Source: an uncultured Lachnospiraceae bacterium
GTDB lineage: Bacteria > Bacillota > Clostridia > Lachnospirales > Lachnospiraceae
Length of the DNA: 43,439 nt
NCBI GenBank assembly: GCA_910586025.1
Contig: CAJUIO010000019.1
Location: 1-43,439 of the forward strand
Direction: 5' to 3'
A model generated the notes under the pieces. That model had not been told where the DNA came from. It saw nothing but the letters and a program-made list of their open reading frames with translations, and did no database searches. This document shows positions 9,007-16,988 of this stretch, piece by piece. The translations under genes and the position numbers were made by a program. Numbering within the stretch: position 1 is the first letter of the stretch; each line of letters begins with the position of its first letter.

Positions 9007-9651
9007 ATGTTACAGGGATTGCTGGCAGGAGCTGTGCAGATGCTTGTCATAACGGGCATCTGGATCAAATATGATATTGTTTCACTGAAAAAGGGCGGAG
9101 GAAAGCAGCGGCTTGCCCTCACGGTAATGGGCGTTTTGACAGTTTTGCTGAATACCCTGCTGTTTTGCCGGGAATACAGAGTAAATACAGTAATCAATAT
9201 TATGGCGGTTCATACGATCATGGCAGTTCTGGCGGGCATTGACCTGAAAAGAAAGGTGATTCCCAACATAATATTAGCCGTGGGATTTGCGGTCAGAGTT
9301 TTGCTTTTGGTACATGAATGGATTGCATATCCGGAAACAATTCAGGCATCCCTGCTCAATATGACGGCCGGATTCTTTTTTGGGCTGATATTTCTTTTAT
9401 TGCTTTCTTTTGTTACGAGGCACGGGATCGGGTACGGTGATGTGAAGATGTTCGCATGGCTTGGCTTTAGTGTCGGGCTGTCGGATACTTATAATATTTT
9501 GTTTTACAGCGTTCTGGCGGCAGCGGCGGCTGGTGTATATCTGCTGCTGATAAAAAAAGCGGACAGGAAGAAGGAACTGCCCTTTGCTCCCTTTGTGTAT
9601 GCGGGCTGTTACCTTGTTTTTGGTTTGACGTTTTTGCAGGGATTGGGATGA
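9007..9651 (+). CDS. tadV: TadV/CpaA-type prepilin peptidase (A24 family)
   Basis: A 214-residue polytopic membrane aspartyl protease that should cleave the Flp pilin and the TadE/F-like proteins. The two catalytic aspartates are visible: Asp79 in GIDLKRKVIPN and Asp145 in GIGYGD, the family motif GxGD. There is no N-terminal methylase domain, as is usual for TadV. The start at 9007 follows AGAGGA (8997-9002). An in-frame ATG at 8989 lies inside the previous gene without a binding site. The stop overlaps the start of the next gene. Confidence 0.9.
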   Translation: MLQGLLAGAVQMLVITGIWIKYDIVSLKKGGGKQRLALTVMGVLTVLLNTLLFCREYRVNTVINIMAVHTIMAVLAGIDLKRKVIPNIILAVGFAVRVLLLVHEWIAYPETIQASLLNMTAGFFFGLIFLLLLSFVTRHGIGYGDVKMFAWLGFSVGLSDTYNILFYSVLAAAAAGVYLLLIKKADRKKELPFAPFVYAGCYLVFGLTFLQGLG

Positions 9652-10322
9652 ATATGCTGAAAGAGATAATGGAAAATGGGGACGGGGAAAGCGGAGTTGT
9701 GATGATCGAGGCGGTTTATGTGGTGGTGATCGCTGTTTTAATTATTTTCTTTACCATAAATGTGGGAGTTGTCTATCACAATCGGATTATTACGACTTCT
9801 GCTGCCAATGAATCTGCAAACGGCGTGGCTGAGGTCTATGGATGTACCGGCGCAGAGCCTTTTTATGCGTATGTGTCTCCTGAATATTTTAAGGGCAGAG
9901 ATGTGTACCGATATCTGTTTGGCGGAAAAAACAAGCTGAATTCCACGGCCGTACAAAAGGGTAAATGGTATGCGGGCTATCTGATTTCAGAGCTGGAATT
10001 TTCGGCGGAACATAATATGGATTTTTCAGACGTAACAGTATGCTGTGAGAAAAATGATATTGGAGCACAAACCATATCGGTCACGATTAAAAGAGAATAT
10101 CCGGTATTTATTATAAACCCGGCTTCCTTTTGGGGACTTGATCCAAGATATAGTGTGGAAGCGGTAGGAACGGCTGTATGCTACGATATTATCCATCAGA
10201 TGAACGCAGTATCTTTTGTACATGAAATAGAAGACACGGCGGATGGGATGACGGCTCTCACTTCGATATTGGATACGATTTTGGATATTATTGATAAGTT
10301 ACGGAAGGGCATGGTTCATTGA
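9648..10322 (+). CDS. tadE: TadE-like pseudopilin
   Basis: A 224-residue protein with a short cytoplasmic N-terminus followed by ESGVVMIEAVYVVVIAVLII, the TadE hallmark: a Gly cleavage site, Glu close after it, then one hydrophobic helix. The rest is probably extracytoplasmic with no recognised fold. TadE-type pseudopilins are processed by TadV and are needed for assembly. It overlaps tadV by four bases (ATGA), so translation is probably coupled. Confidence 0.8.
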   Translation: MNMLKEIMENGDGESGVVMIEAVYVVVIAVLIIFFTINVGVVYHNRIITTSAANESANGVAEVYGCTGAEPFYAYVSPEYFKGRDVYRYLFGGKNKLNSTAVQKGKWYAGYLISELEFSAEHNMDFSDVTVCCEKNDIGAQTISVTIKREYPVFIINPASFWGLDPRYSVEAVGTAVCYDIIHQMNAVSFVHEIEDTADGMTALTSILDTILDIIDKLRKGMVH

Positions 10323-10323
10323 T

Positions 10324-12828
10324 ATGTTGTCATTGTTTCTTGAAAATAGAAGAGGATCCATAACAATCGTGCTGTCGTTTCTGCTGATTTCGGTATTGTC
10401 TCTTAATTCAACTTTTTTGGAAACCTCCAGATACAGGGGAATGGAACGGCTATACAAGGAGCTGGAAGAAAATTCCGCTTTTTCGGTATTGTCACAGTAT
10501 GACAGAGACCTGTTTGAGAATTATGGCTTACTCGCCATGTCCGAAAAGGTGGATAAGGACACCTTTCTGGATTATCTGAAAAGTAATGTGAATTATAATT
10601 TAAGCAATGCAAACGGTGCGGATACTTTTCTGGAAATTTCAGACGGTGATATTATATTTGAAAAACTGTATGATCTTGCGCAGGAAGAGGTTTTTGCCAT
10701 GCAGGTAAATGAATTCTGCGCATATCGGGCACCTGCCGCCTTTTTGAATAATACATTTAATATTGAAGATGCCTTAAAGGATCTGGTCAAGGATCTGGAA
10801 GATTCTCTGCCTATGTTGAAGATGTTTGATAATCTGTGTAAATCCGCAGAGAAAATATTCGATACTTTTTCAAAGCTGGTGGAGTATGAGGAAAAATGTA
10901 AAAACCTGAAGGAGCATTACGACGAATATCAGAACCGTGTGGATGAGTTTAATGCGGCTGTTAAGGAAAGAGACGATTATATTAACGCTGAACATGACCC
11001 GGAAGAGGATTATGAGGGAAATCTGGAAGCAAAATGTGATAATGTCAAATCAAAGGCTGGTGCGCTGCGGGATTCGATAAAGTCCACGGAGTCGGCATTG
11101 GGAGAATACTATGAAGGCTATAAAAGCTTTATGAATGCATATGACGGTATGCAGGCGGCCAACATAAAGACTCTGCTTAGTGCGGCAAAGGGGGATGTGG
11201 CAGATATTTCTGATAAGAAGATGAAAGAGAACTCTGAGAAAATGCTGAAGGACGTGGAAACGGCATATAAAAACTCGGAAGAAATGTGTCAAAAAATAAC
11301 CTCTAAAATGGATCAGTTTAAAGAAGACAGTGTAAGGGCATCCGTGGAAAGGCTGGATAAACAGTGGGAATTGATGGAAGGAGAGGGAAAGGATCTGGGG
11401 GAAACCTCATATGAAAAGATTGAGCAGGAAAATATTGTATGGGACACTGTGAGAATCGTAGCGGGTGCAGTGGAACAGATTATACGGCTGGTAGAAGAGT
11501 GGGCTGATGCGTTCATCATGGTCGGCGACATCCTGAAAATGGTGAAGTATATGTCAACAGGAGGTGTATTCGACCCGGAGTATAACAGTGTCCTGTCGTC
11601 CTCCTTTGCATCACAGCTTCCCGGAAGACAAAAAAACGGAAATGCAATGGTAAGTGTCACGAATCCGCATAAAACGGAGGATGAAAGTATGGTGAAGGCT
11701 CAGATTGCGGAGACGGAGAAGGTGGCATCCTACATAGGATTCGATACCGGCATTTTAAATACGGATGACAGCGAGGCGGAAAATATGCTTTTGCAGCAGG
11801 CCATGACCAGAATGCTGGATGCGGATACGCAGTTCAGGGAGCAATGCGAGGCTTTGAAATCTTCTCTGGGTATTTTAAGCGTAATATCCACACTGATCAA
11901 GGTGACCGGCTCCCTGATAGAGTTGATTGGAAGTATGATAAATCTGATCAATGCATTTATTCATGTGGTGGCAACAGGTCTGCTGCAGAAGATATTGTAT
12001 CAGAAATTCAATCCGTCAATTTATGCAACTGAAATGTTCAGCAACCGTGTCACAGATGTATCTTCGGATCAAAGGCTGAATGGAAGCAGTTTTTCGGATA
12101 ACGCCAGAATTCTGTCAGGCGGCAATACATATTTCGAGATAGCTGACACGGAGTATATTCTGTGCGGAAGTAATACCGAGATTCAGAATCAGACACATGC
12201 GTTTTTGCTAATACTGGCAATGAGAATGCTTTGTAATATACCGGCACTGCTTACAAATGATACGGTAATGGAAGTGGTGGAAGGATTATGCGGTACGATT
12301 ATTGGGGCTATAGTTGCGGTCATAATTGTATTGGCTGTGGTGTTGTTGGAGGCATGGCTGGATATGCTGTTTATGATATGCGGAAGGGACGAGGTTGATA
12401 TCATTAAAATGACAGGATATCTGAAAATCGATTCGGAAGGAGGAATCAATCAGGAATTTAAGGATAAGGTGGATAATCTTCTGAAAAGCGCAAAGATGCC
12501 AAAGGAAGATTCAGAGAAAAATAAAGAAAGCAAGGCGGAGGAATATGCGAAAGGCCTGCTTCAATGGGGATACAAGGATCATTTATTGCTGATGCTGATT
12601 CTCTTTGTTCCGGGCAGATCGATATACGCCCGCAGCGCCGATCTCATCGAGATGCAGATGAAGCATAAGAAAGCCATTTCGGGCGAAAGCTTTAAGCTGA
12701 GCGAAATGGCGACATATATGAGGATAGAATCCGCCGTGACCTATAAGCCGCTTCTGCCGATTCCTATGATTCCGGGCCTGAATGACGGTGGCCTGAAAAT
12801 AAAAAATATTCATTACAGCGGTTATTGA
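10324..12828 (+). CDS. Large TadG-like (DUF5702-like) membrane protein
   Basis: An 834-residue protein begins with a short basic segment, Gly-Ser and a hydrophobic helix (TIVLSFLLISVLSLNSTFLE), the pattern of TadE/TadG-like N-termini. A long charged, coiled-coil-prone segment follows (about residues 150-400). Several hydrophobic segments come near residues 510-570 and 630-690. The fold resembles the large TadG-like proteins of Firmicutes, often filed as DUF5702; that label is from memory. The start is uncertain: TTG at 10291 or ATG at 10324, neither with ideal spacing from GGAAGGG at 10303. It is probably a structural or length-control part of the pilus envelope complex. Confidence 0.7.
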   Translation: MLSLFLENRRGSITIVLSFLLISVLSLNSTFLETSRYRGMERLYKELEENSAFSVLSQYDRDLFENYGLLAMSEKVDKDTFLDYLKSNVNYNLSNANGADTFLEISDGDIIFEKLYDLAQEEVFAMQVNEFCAYRAPAAFLNNTFNIEDALKDLVKDLEDSLPMLKMFDNLCKSAEKIFDTFSKLVEYEEKCKNLKEHYDEYQNRVDEFNAAVKERDDYINAEHDPEEDYEGNLEAKCDNVKSKAGALRDSIKSTESALGEYYEGYKSFMNAYDGMQAANIKTLLSAAKGDVADISDKKMKENSEKMLKDVETAYKNSEEMCQKITSKMDQFKEDSVRASVERLDKQWELMEGEGKDLGETSYEKIEQENIVWDTVRIVAGAVEQIIRLVEEWADAFIMVGDILKMVKYMSTGGVFDPEYNSVLSSSFASQLPGRQKNGNAMVSVTNPHKTEDESMVKAQIAETEKVASYIGFDTGILNTDDSEAENMLLQQAMTRMLDADTQFREQCEALKSSLGILSVISTLIKVTGSLIELIGSMINLINAFIHVVATGLLQKILYQKFNPSIYATEMFSNRVTDVSSDQRLNGSSFSDNARILSGGNTYFEIADTEYILCGSNTEIQNQTHAFLLILAMRMLCNIPALLTNDTVMEVVEGLCGTIIGAIVAVIIVLAVVLLEAWLDMLFMICGRDEVDIIKMTGYLKIDSEGGINQEFKDKVDNLLKSAKMPKEDSEKNKESKAEEYAKGLLQWGYKDHLLLMLILFVPGRSIYARSADLIEMQMKHKKAISGESFKLSEMATYMRIESAVTYKPLLPIPMIPGLNDGGLKIKNIHYSGY

Positions 12829-12843
12829 TGAGGGGAATATGTA

Positions 12844-13362
12844 ATGGGAGAAAAGACGAGAGGATACCTTACGGTTGAAGCCACAATCACATTGACGGCA
12901 TTCCTGTTTATGATGATGTTTCTCATGAATATGGGACAGATTTACCGGACGCAGAATTATGTAATCCATGGGCTGCTGCAAAGCGGAAAATCAGTGGCGT
13001 TTTCCAGCTATGAGTACAAGCAGAATTCTGCGGTTGAAACAATCGTAAAGGTGATTGAGATGCTCTGCATGGGAGAGGTTGGGGCTGACAATGAGATTGC
13101 CGCATACTGCAGGGCGGAGCAGTATGATAAGGCGGTAAAGAAGACGTTTGGATATTGTGCCGGAAAAAATCCGGTGGAGACGAGCGCTGTATTGCAAAAG
13201 TATGGTGTAAGCGGTGGCATTGACGGCATCAGGCTTAACGGAAAGAAAGAGGGTAAAAATATAGTTATCACTGCCGAATACGACATACAGCTCCCTTTCG
13301 CCTTTTTCGGATTTGATCATGTCACCATGCACCAGCGGGTGAAATGCGGATTGTGGAGCTGA
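12844..13362 (+). CDS. TadE/TadF-like pseudopilin
   Basis: A 172-residue protein opens with RGYLTVEATITLTAFLFMMM: a Gly cleavage site, Thr-Val-Glu-Ala and a single hydrophobic helix, the pseudopilin pattern. The extracytoplasmic part has three cysteines that could form a disulfide. It is the second small pseudopilin in the operon, so it may fill the TadF slot beside TadE. The binding site GAGGGG lies at 12831-12836, and the next gene starts 12 bases after its stop. Confidence 0.75.
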   Translation: MGEKTRGYLTVEATITLTAFLFMMMFLMNMGQIYRTQNYVIHGLLQSGKSVAFSSYEYKQNSAVETIVKVIEMLCMGEVGADNEIAAYCRAEQYDKAVKKTFGYCAGKNPVETSAVLQKYGVSGGIDGIRLNGKKEGKNIVITAEYDIQLPFAFFGFDHVTMHQRVKCGLWS

Positions 13363-13374
13363 CAGGGAGACGTT

Positions 13375-14598
13375 ATGGAAGCTAAGATTATTAATGACCG
13401 AAAATGTTTTGTTTATAGGAAGGAAGATCAGGAACGGATTGATACCATCGGCTTGCGGATGATGGAACAAAATGAAATCCAGGGCTTTTTGCCGTTTAAG
13501 TATGTTCGGCAGGGGGAGGAGAAGTATTTCCGCTATGAGACAGGGGCGGGAGAAACTCTGGAGAAATGGCTGGAGAGCACGCAGTCCCGAAGGAATGTCA
13601 TGAAATTACTGGAAAGCCTGATTCTGATCCAAAGGGAAGCGGAGGCGTATCTTTTAGAGCCGGGACAAATCTGCATGGATCTTCGTTTTATCGTGGTGAG
13701 AAACAACGGCTGCGAGATTGCGTATGTTCCATTAGAAGGGGAAAATCAGGAAACAATTCTTGGACTGGCCCGCAGAATCGTCTCTCTGGTGAGATATGCG
13801 GTGGATGAGGATTTCAGCTATCTGTTTGATCTCCAAAATGCCTTCGGAAGAGGAGACATTCAAAGCTTGGCGGATCTGAAAAAATGGCTCAGGCTCGTAA
13901 ATGGAGAGGAGGGCTGTTCCCTGCGGATTCCCGTGGAGGCTTCCGGACAGAGCCCTGTGCCGGAAGCGGTTGTCGTCCCGGAAAAGAATGAAATTCCCGA
14001 CGCTTTGCTTCCGGCTCCGTCTTTGCAGGCTCCTGCCAGAGAACAGATAAAGAGTGATTCCTTTGAAGGAATCTTCGGAGATTTCGGTACAGAAGATAAA
14101 AGGGAGAAAAAGCAGGACAGGAAACAGAATGAAAAGCATGGATTTCTCTTCGGCGGCAGGAAGAAAAAGAGAGAGAGGACCAGAGCGGAGGAGAGGGAAG
14201 AGGCGGACAGGGAGCCTGTGACTTCGAATCAGACATCGCCTAAAAGAGAAATCATCAACGATCTCGACAGGGGAGATTCTACCGTAATGATGGCTTCGGG
14301 ACAGGCGACGGTTCTGATTAGGACCAGAAACGGAATGGAATATGAGCTTTCCGGCGACAGCTGCGTGATCGGATCCGGAGCACAGGCTGATATCGTGGCA
14401 GCGGATAATCCCACGGTCAGCAGGAAGCATGCCAGGATTTTCACAAATAACGGTTCCTTTTATATAGAAGACATGGGATCAACAAACGGAACCTGCGTCA
14501 ACGGAGAGAGGCTAAGAAAGCTGGAGCCGTACAAGCTTGACGACAGGGCAAGAATCAGACTTTCTGATGAAGAGTATTTCTTTGAGACGAGGAGATAA
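13375..14598 (+). CDS. DUF6382-like protein with C-terminal FHA domain
   Basis: This 407-residue, probably cytoplasmic protein starts with a ~180-residue domain that matches my memory of DUF6382. It is followed by a charged, low-complexity linker (about residues 195-300, rich in Lys/Glu/Arg) and a C-terminal FHA domain (about 310-400). The FHA core motifs SRKH and GSTNG are present, and these bind phosphothreonine. The usual Gly-Arg at the first loop reads Gly-Ser (VIGSG), which may weaken or alter binding. Pilus loci in Clostridia often carry this type. I infer that it reads phosphorylation by the kinase encoded downstream. Confidence 0.8.
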   Translation: MEAKIINDRKCFVYRKEDQERIDTIGLRMMEQNEIQGFLPFKYVRQGEEKYFRYETGAGETLEKWLESTQSRRNVMKLLESLILIQREAEAYLLEPGQICMDLRFIVVRNNGCEIAYVPLEGENQETILGLARRIVSLVRYAVDEDFSYLFDLQNAFGRGDIQSLADLKKWLRLVNGEEGCSLRIPVEASGQSPVPEAVVVPEKNEIPDALLPAPSLQAPAREQIKSDSFEGIFGDFGTEDKREKKQDRKQNEKHGFLFGGRKKKRERTRAEEREEADREPVTSNQTSPKREIINDLDRGDSTVMMASGQATVLIRTRNGMEYELSGDSCVIGSGAQADIVAADNPTVSRKHARIFTNNGSFYIEDMGSTNGTCVNGERLRKLEPYKLDDRARIRLSDEEYFFETRR

Positions 14599-14603
14599 AA
14601 GAG

Positions 14604-16166
14604 ATGCAAAATACAAGTGAGAAATTTTGGAAGAGAATGGCATCCGTCATTTTATGTGTGAGTATTGGCGTTATGGGGATGGTCTGCCAGGCGGCGGCAG
14701 ATGAAAAGGCATCTGTCGTACAGTCGGTTATAAAGGATGATAATATCTGTCTTTTTATTCATGGATTAGATGAATATGACAATGTTTCCGGTCAGGTGGG
14801 AAGGCAGCCGGTAGAGATTGTATCTTCCGGTACGGATAGTGTAATACATACCATAATTCTGCTTGACAATTCTCTTTCCGTTACAAAGGACAGCATGGGT
14901 AAGGTGAAGGAGATCCTGAGGCAGTATGCGGAAAAAAAGAGTGACAAGGAGAAAATCAGCCTTGCCGTCTATGGGACGGATATCCAGTATTTGACTGAAG
15001 AGGAAACGGACAGCGCAAAGCTTATGGAAGCGCTTGAAAATGTTGTGAATGAGGATAAAGACACCTATCTGACAGACGTTCTGTATGACGAGTTGCAAAA
15101 GCTTACAGAAAAAACGGAGTATACAAGATTTCTTGTCATTACGGACGGAGTGGATAATAAGGCGATTGGCTATACAAAGGAAGAACTGGCGGATTATTTG
15201 AAGGAGAATGCTTATCCGGTTTATTCCATAGGCTGTACCTACAAAAATAATGAGGAACAGCTGAAAAATCTGTTTGCCATATCCAGATTGACAAAGGCCG
15301 GGTATTACTTGCTTGACGATTACGAAGAATATGGAGAAATTGTAGAGAGCCTTTGCGAACCTGTCACCTGTGTGGAAGTCAGGATTCCGGATGAGCTTAA
15401 GGATGGAAGCGTTAAGAATATCCTGCTAACCTTCGAGGGAGCGGAAAGCGTCATTGAGATTTCGGAAGAGCTGGCAATGCCCTTTGGACTGGAGGAAGCC
15501 GATCCTGTATCGGAGCCGGTTGAAACGCCCAGCGCAGAGCCTGAGCCCACGCCTGCGGCGGAGAGCACTCCTTCTCCGACACAGGAGCCGGTAATGGAGA
15601 TGCCGGAGCAAGAGCCCCGGATTGATCTGGTTTCCATAGTGGCTGTTGTCGTGATCGGTATCGCCATGATCAGTCTTTTAATTCTGAATTTCCGGAAAAA
15701 GAGTAAAACCGGTAATGTCAGAAAGCAAAAAAACAGAAAAGAAGAAATTATGAAAAATCAGGTAGAGGAAGAGGAGAGCGGGCATACTGTGCTGGCGGAA
15801 CCGGCGGGGGATGCAGGCGCTACAGTATTTCTGAACAGCAGAGACAATGCAAAGTATATTGTAGTTTTACGGGATAAGAGGAATCCGGACAGAGTGTTCC
15901 GGTATCCGCTGTCAGACAAGGTGCTGCTGGGACGTAAGTATGGAGACGGCGTAAATATCGTACTGAATTATGAGGGAACGGTTTCGGCCAAGCATTGCGA
16001 GATAAGCATGCGGGAAGAAAAGTTTTATGTCAGAGACCTTCATTCCTCCAACGGTACCTTTGTGAATGGCACAAGAGTTGGAGAAATTATGGAATTTACT
16101 TCCGGAAGTGAGATAAGGCTTGGAAATCTGAGTATGGTCGCAGAGATTGAACAGGCCAGGCAATAA
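14604..16166 (+). CDS. Signal-peptide VWA protein with TM helix and intracellular FHA domain
   Basis: A 520-residue protein with a signal peptide (first ~33 residues, ending CQAAA). A von Willebrand A domain follows with a complete metal site: DNSLS (Asp88, Ser90, Ser92), Thr in YLTDVL, and TDG. A Pro/Glu/Thr-rich stalk (about residues 295-335), one membrane helix (about 343-362) and a basic segment come next. A C-terminal FHA domain (about 415-510) has GR, SAKH and SSNG intact. The orientation predicts VWA outside and FHA inside, so it could link an external ligand or pilus subunit to phosphothreonine signalling in the cytoplasm. The ribosome binding site AGGAGA overlaps the previous stop. 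Confidence 0.85.
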   Translation: MQNTSEKFWKRMASVILCVSIGVMGMVCQAAADEKASVVQSVIKDDNICLFIHGLDEYDNVSGQVGRQPVEIVSSGTDSVIHTIILLDNSLSVTKDSMGKVKEILRQYAEKKSDKEKISLAVYGTDIQYLTEEETDSAKLMEALENVVNEDKDTYLTDVLYDELQKLTEKTEYTRFLVITDGVDNKAIGYTKEELADYLKENAYPVYSIGCTYKNNEEQLKNLFAISRLTKAGYYLLDDYEEYGEIVESLCEPVTCVEVRIPDELKDGSVKNILLTFEGAESVIEISEELAMPFGLEEADPVSEPVETPSAEPEPTPAAESTPSPTQEPVMEMPEQEPRIDLVSIVAVVVIGIAMISLLILNFRKKSKTGNVRKQKNRKEEIMKNQVEEEESGHTVLAEPAGDAGATVFLNSRDNAKYIVVLRDKRNPDRVFRYPLSDKVLLGRKYGDGVNIVLNYEGTVSAKHCEISMREEKFYVRDLHSSNGTFVNGTRVGEIMEFTSGSEIRLGNLSMVAEIEQARQ

Positions 16167-16169
16167 GTT

Positions 16170-16919
16170 ATGAAAATAGCGGCGGCTTACCTGTGTGATC
16201 AGGGGAAGGTACGTACCAGAAATCAGGACAATCTGTATTTTCATGAGAAAATATTAAGCCTGTATCATTTGAAATCATATTCCAGATTTCATTGGCAGAC
16301 TGCCACAAAGAAGGCGGTCTGCCTTGGAGTCTTTGACGGAATGGGAGGCGAGCAGTACGGCGAGGAGGCTTCCTTTTTGGCGGCAGAGGTTTTGAGGGCC
16401 AAAATGTGGGAAAACAGAACAGGAAGGATACCGGGGGATATCCTGCGTGAAGTGTGTCATACGGCAAACGAAGCTATTTATAAAAGGACTCTGGAGCTTG
16501 CGGCAGACCGCATAGGGACTACGGCGGCAATCATCTATTTGCAGTATGACAGAATATGGATCTGTAATGTGGGAGACAGTAGAATTTACCGTCTGCGGAG
16601 CGGTATTTTGGAGCGGCTTTCCCTTGATCATGTATGGAAGGGGGAGTGTAAAGGAAAACCCGGATTGACACAGCATCTGGGAATGAATCCAGAGGAAATC
16701 ACTCTTTTTCCGTATATTGTTGATGATGCCGTAATGCGGAGGGACAAATATCTGATTTGCAGCGACGGCCTGACGGATATGGTGCCTGAGGAAGCCATAA
16801 AGAATATTTTGAACAGAGATTTATCCCTTTTGAAATGCAACAGATTACTTTTGAAAACGGCATTAGATAACGGAGGAAGAGATAATATTACTATTATCAC
16901 CTGTAAAGTGGAACAGTGA
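16170..16919 (+). CDS. PP2C-family Ser/Thr protein phosphatase
   Basis: A 249-residue metal-dependent phosphatase with all main PP2C motifs: RxxNQD (Asp20), FDGMGG (Asp56), NVGDSRIYR, CSDGLTDMV and GGRDNIT. No membrane segment is visible. It should dephosphorylate targets of the neighbouring kinase, as in prkC/prpC-type pairs. It starts three bases after the VWA-FHA stop. A 69-base gap separates it from the kinase. Confidence 0.92.
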   Translation: MKIAAAYLCDQGKVRTRNQDNLYFHEKILSLYHLKSYSRFHWQTATKKAVCLGVFDGMGGEQYGEEASFLAAEVLRAKMWENRTGRIPGDILREVCHTANEAIYKRTLELAADRIGTTAAIIYLQYDRIWICNVGDSRIYRLRSGILERLSLDHVWKGECKGKPGLTQHLGMNPEEITLFPYIVDDAVMRRDKYLICSDGLTDMVPEEAIKNILNRDLSLLKCNRLLLKTALDNGGRDNITIITCKVEQ

Positions 16920-16988
16920 AAGTTTCCTTTGGTCGTATTTCTACGGAACTGCTGTTGGAAGCGAGGTTGAGAAGCGGAGGATTTTGAT

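Noticed and set aside
3289..13362. Tad locus judged incomplete for lack of RcpA secretin and TadD
   Set aside because: These belong to the outer membrane or its assembly and are not expected in a monoderm cell.
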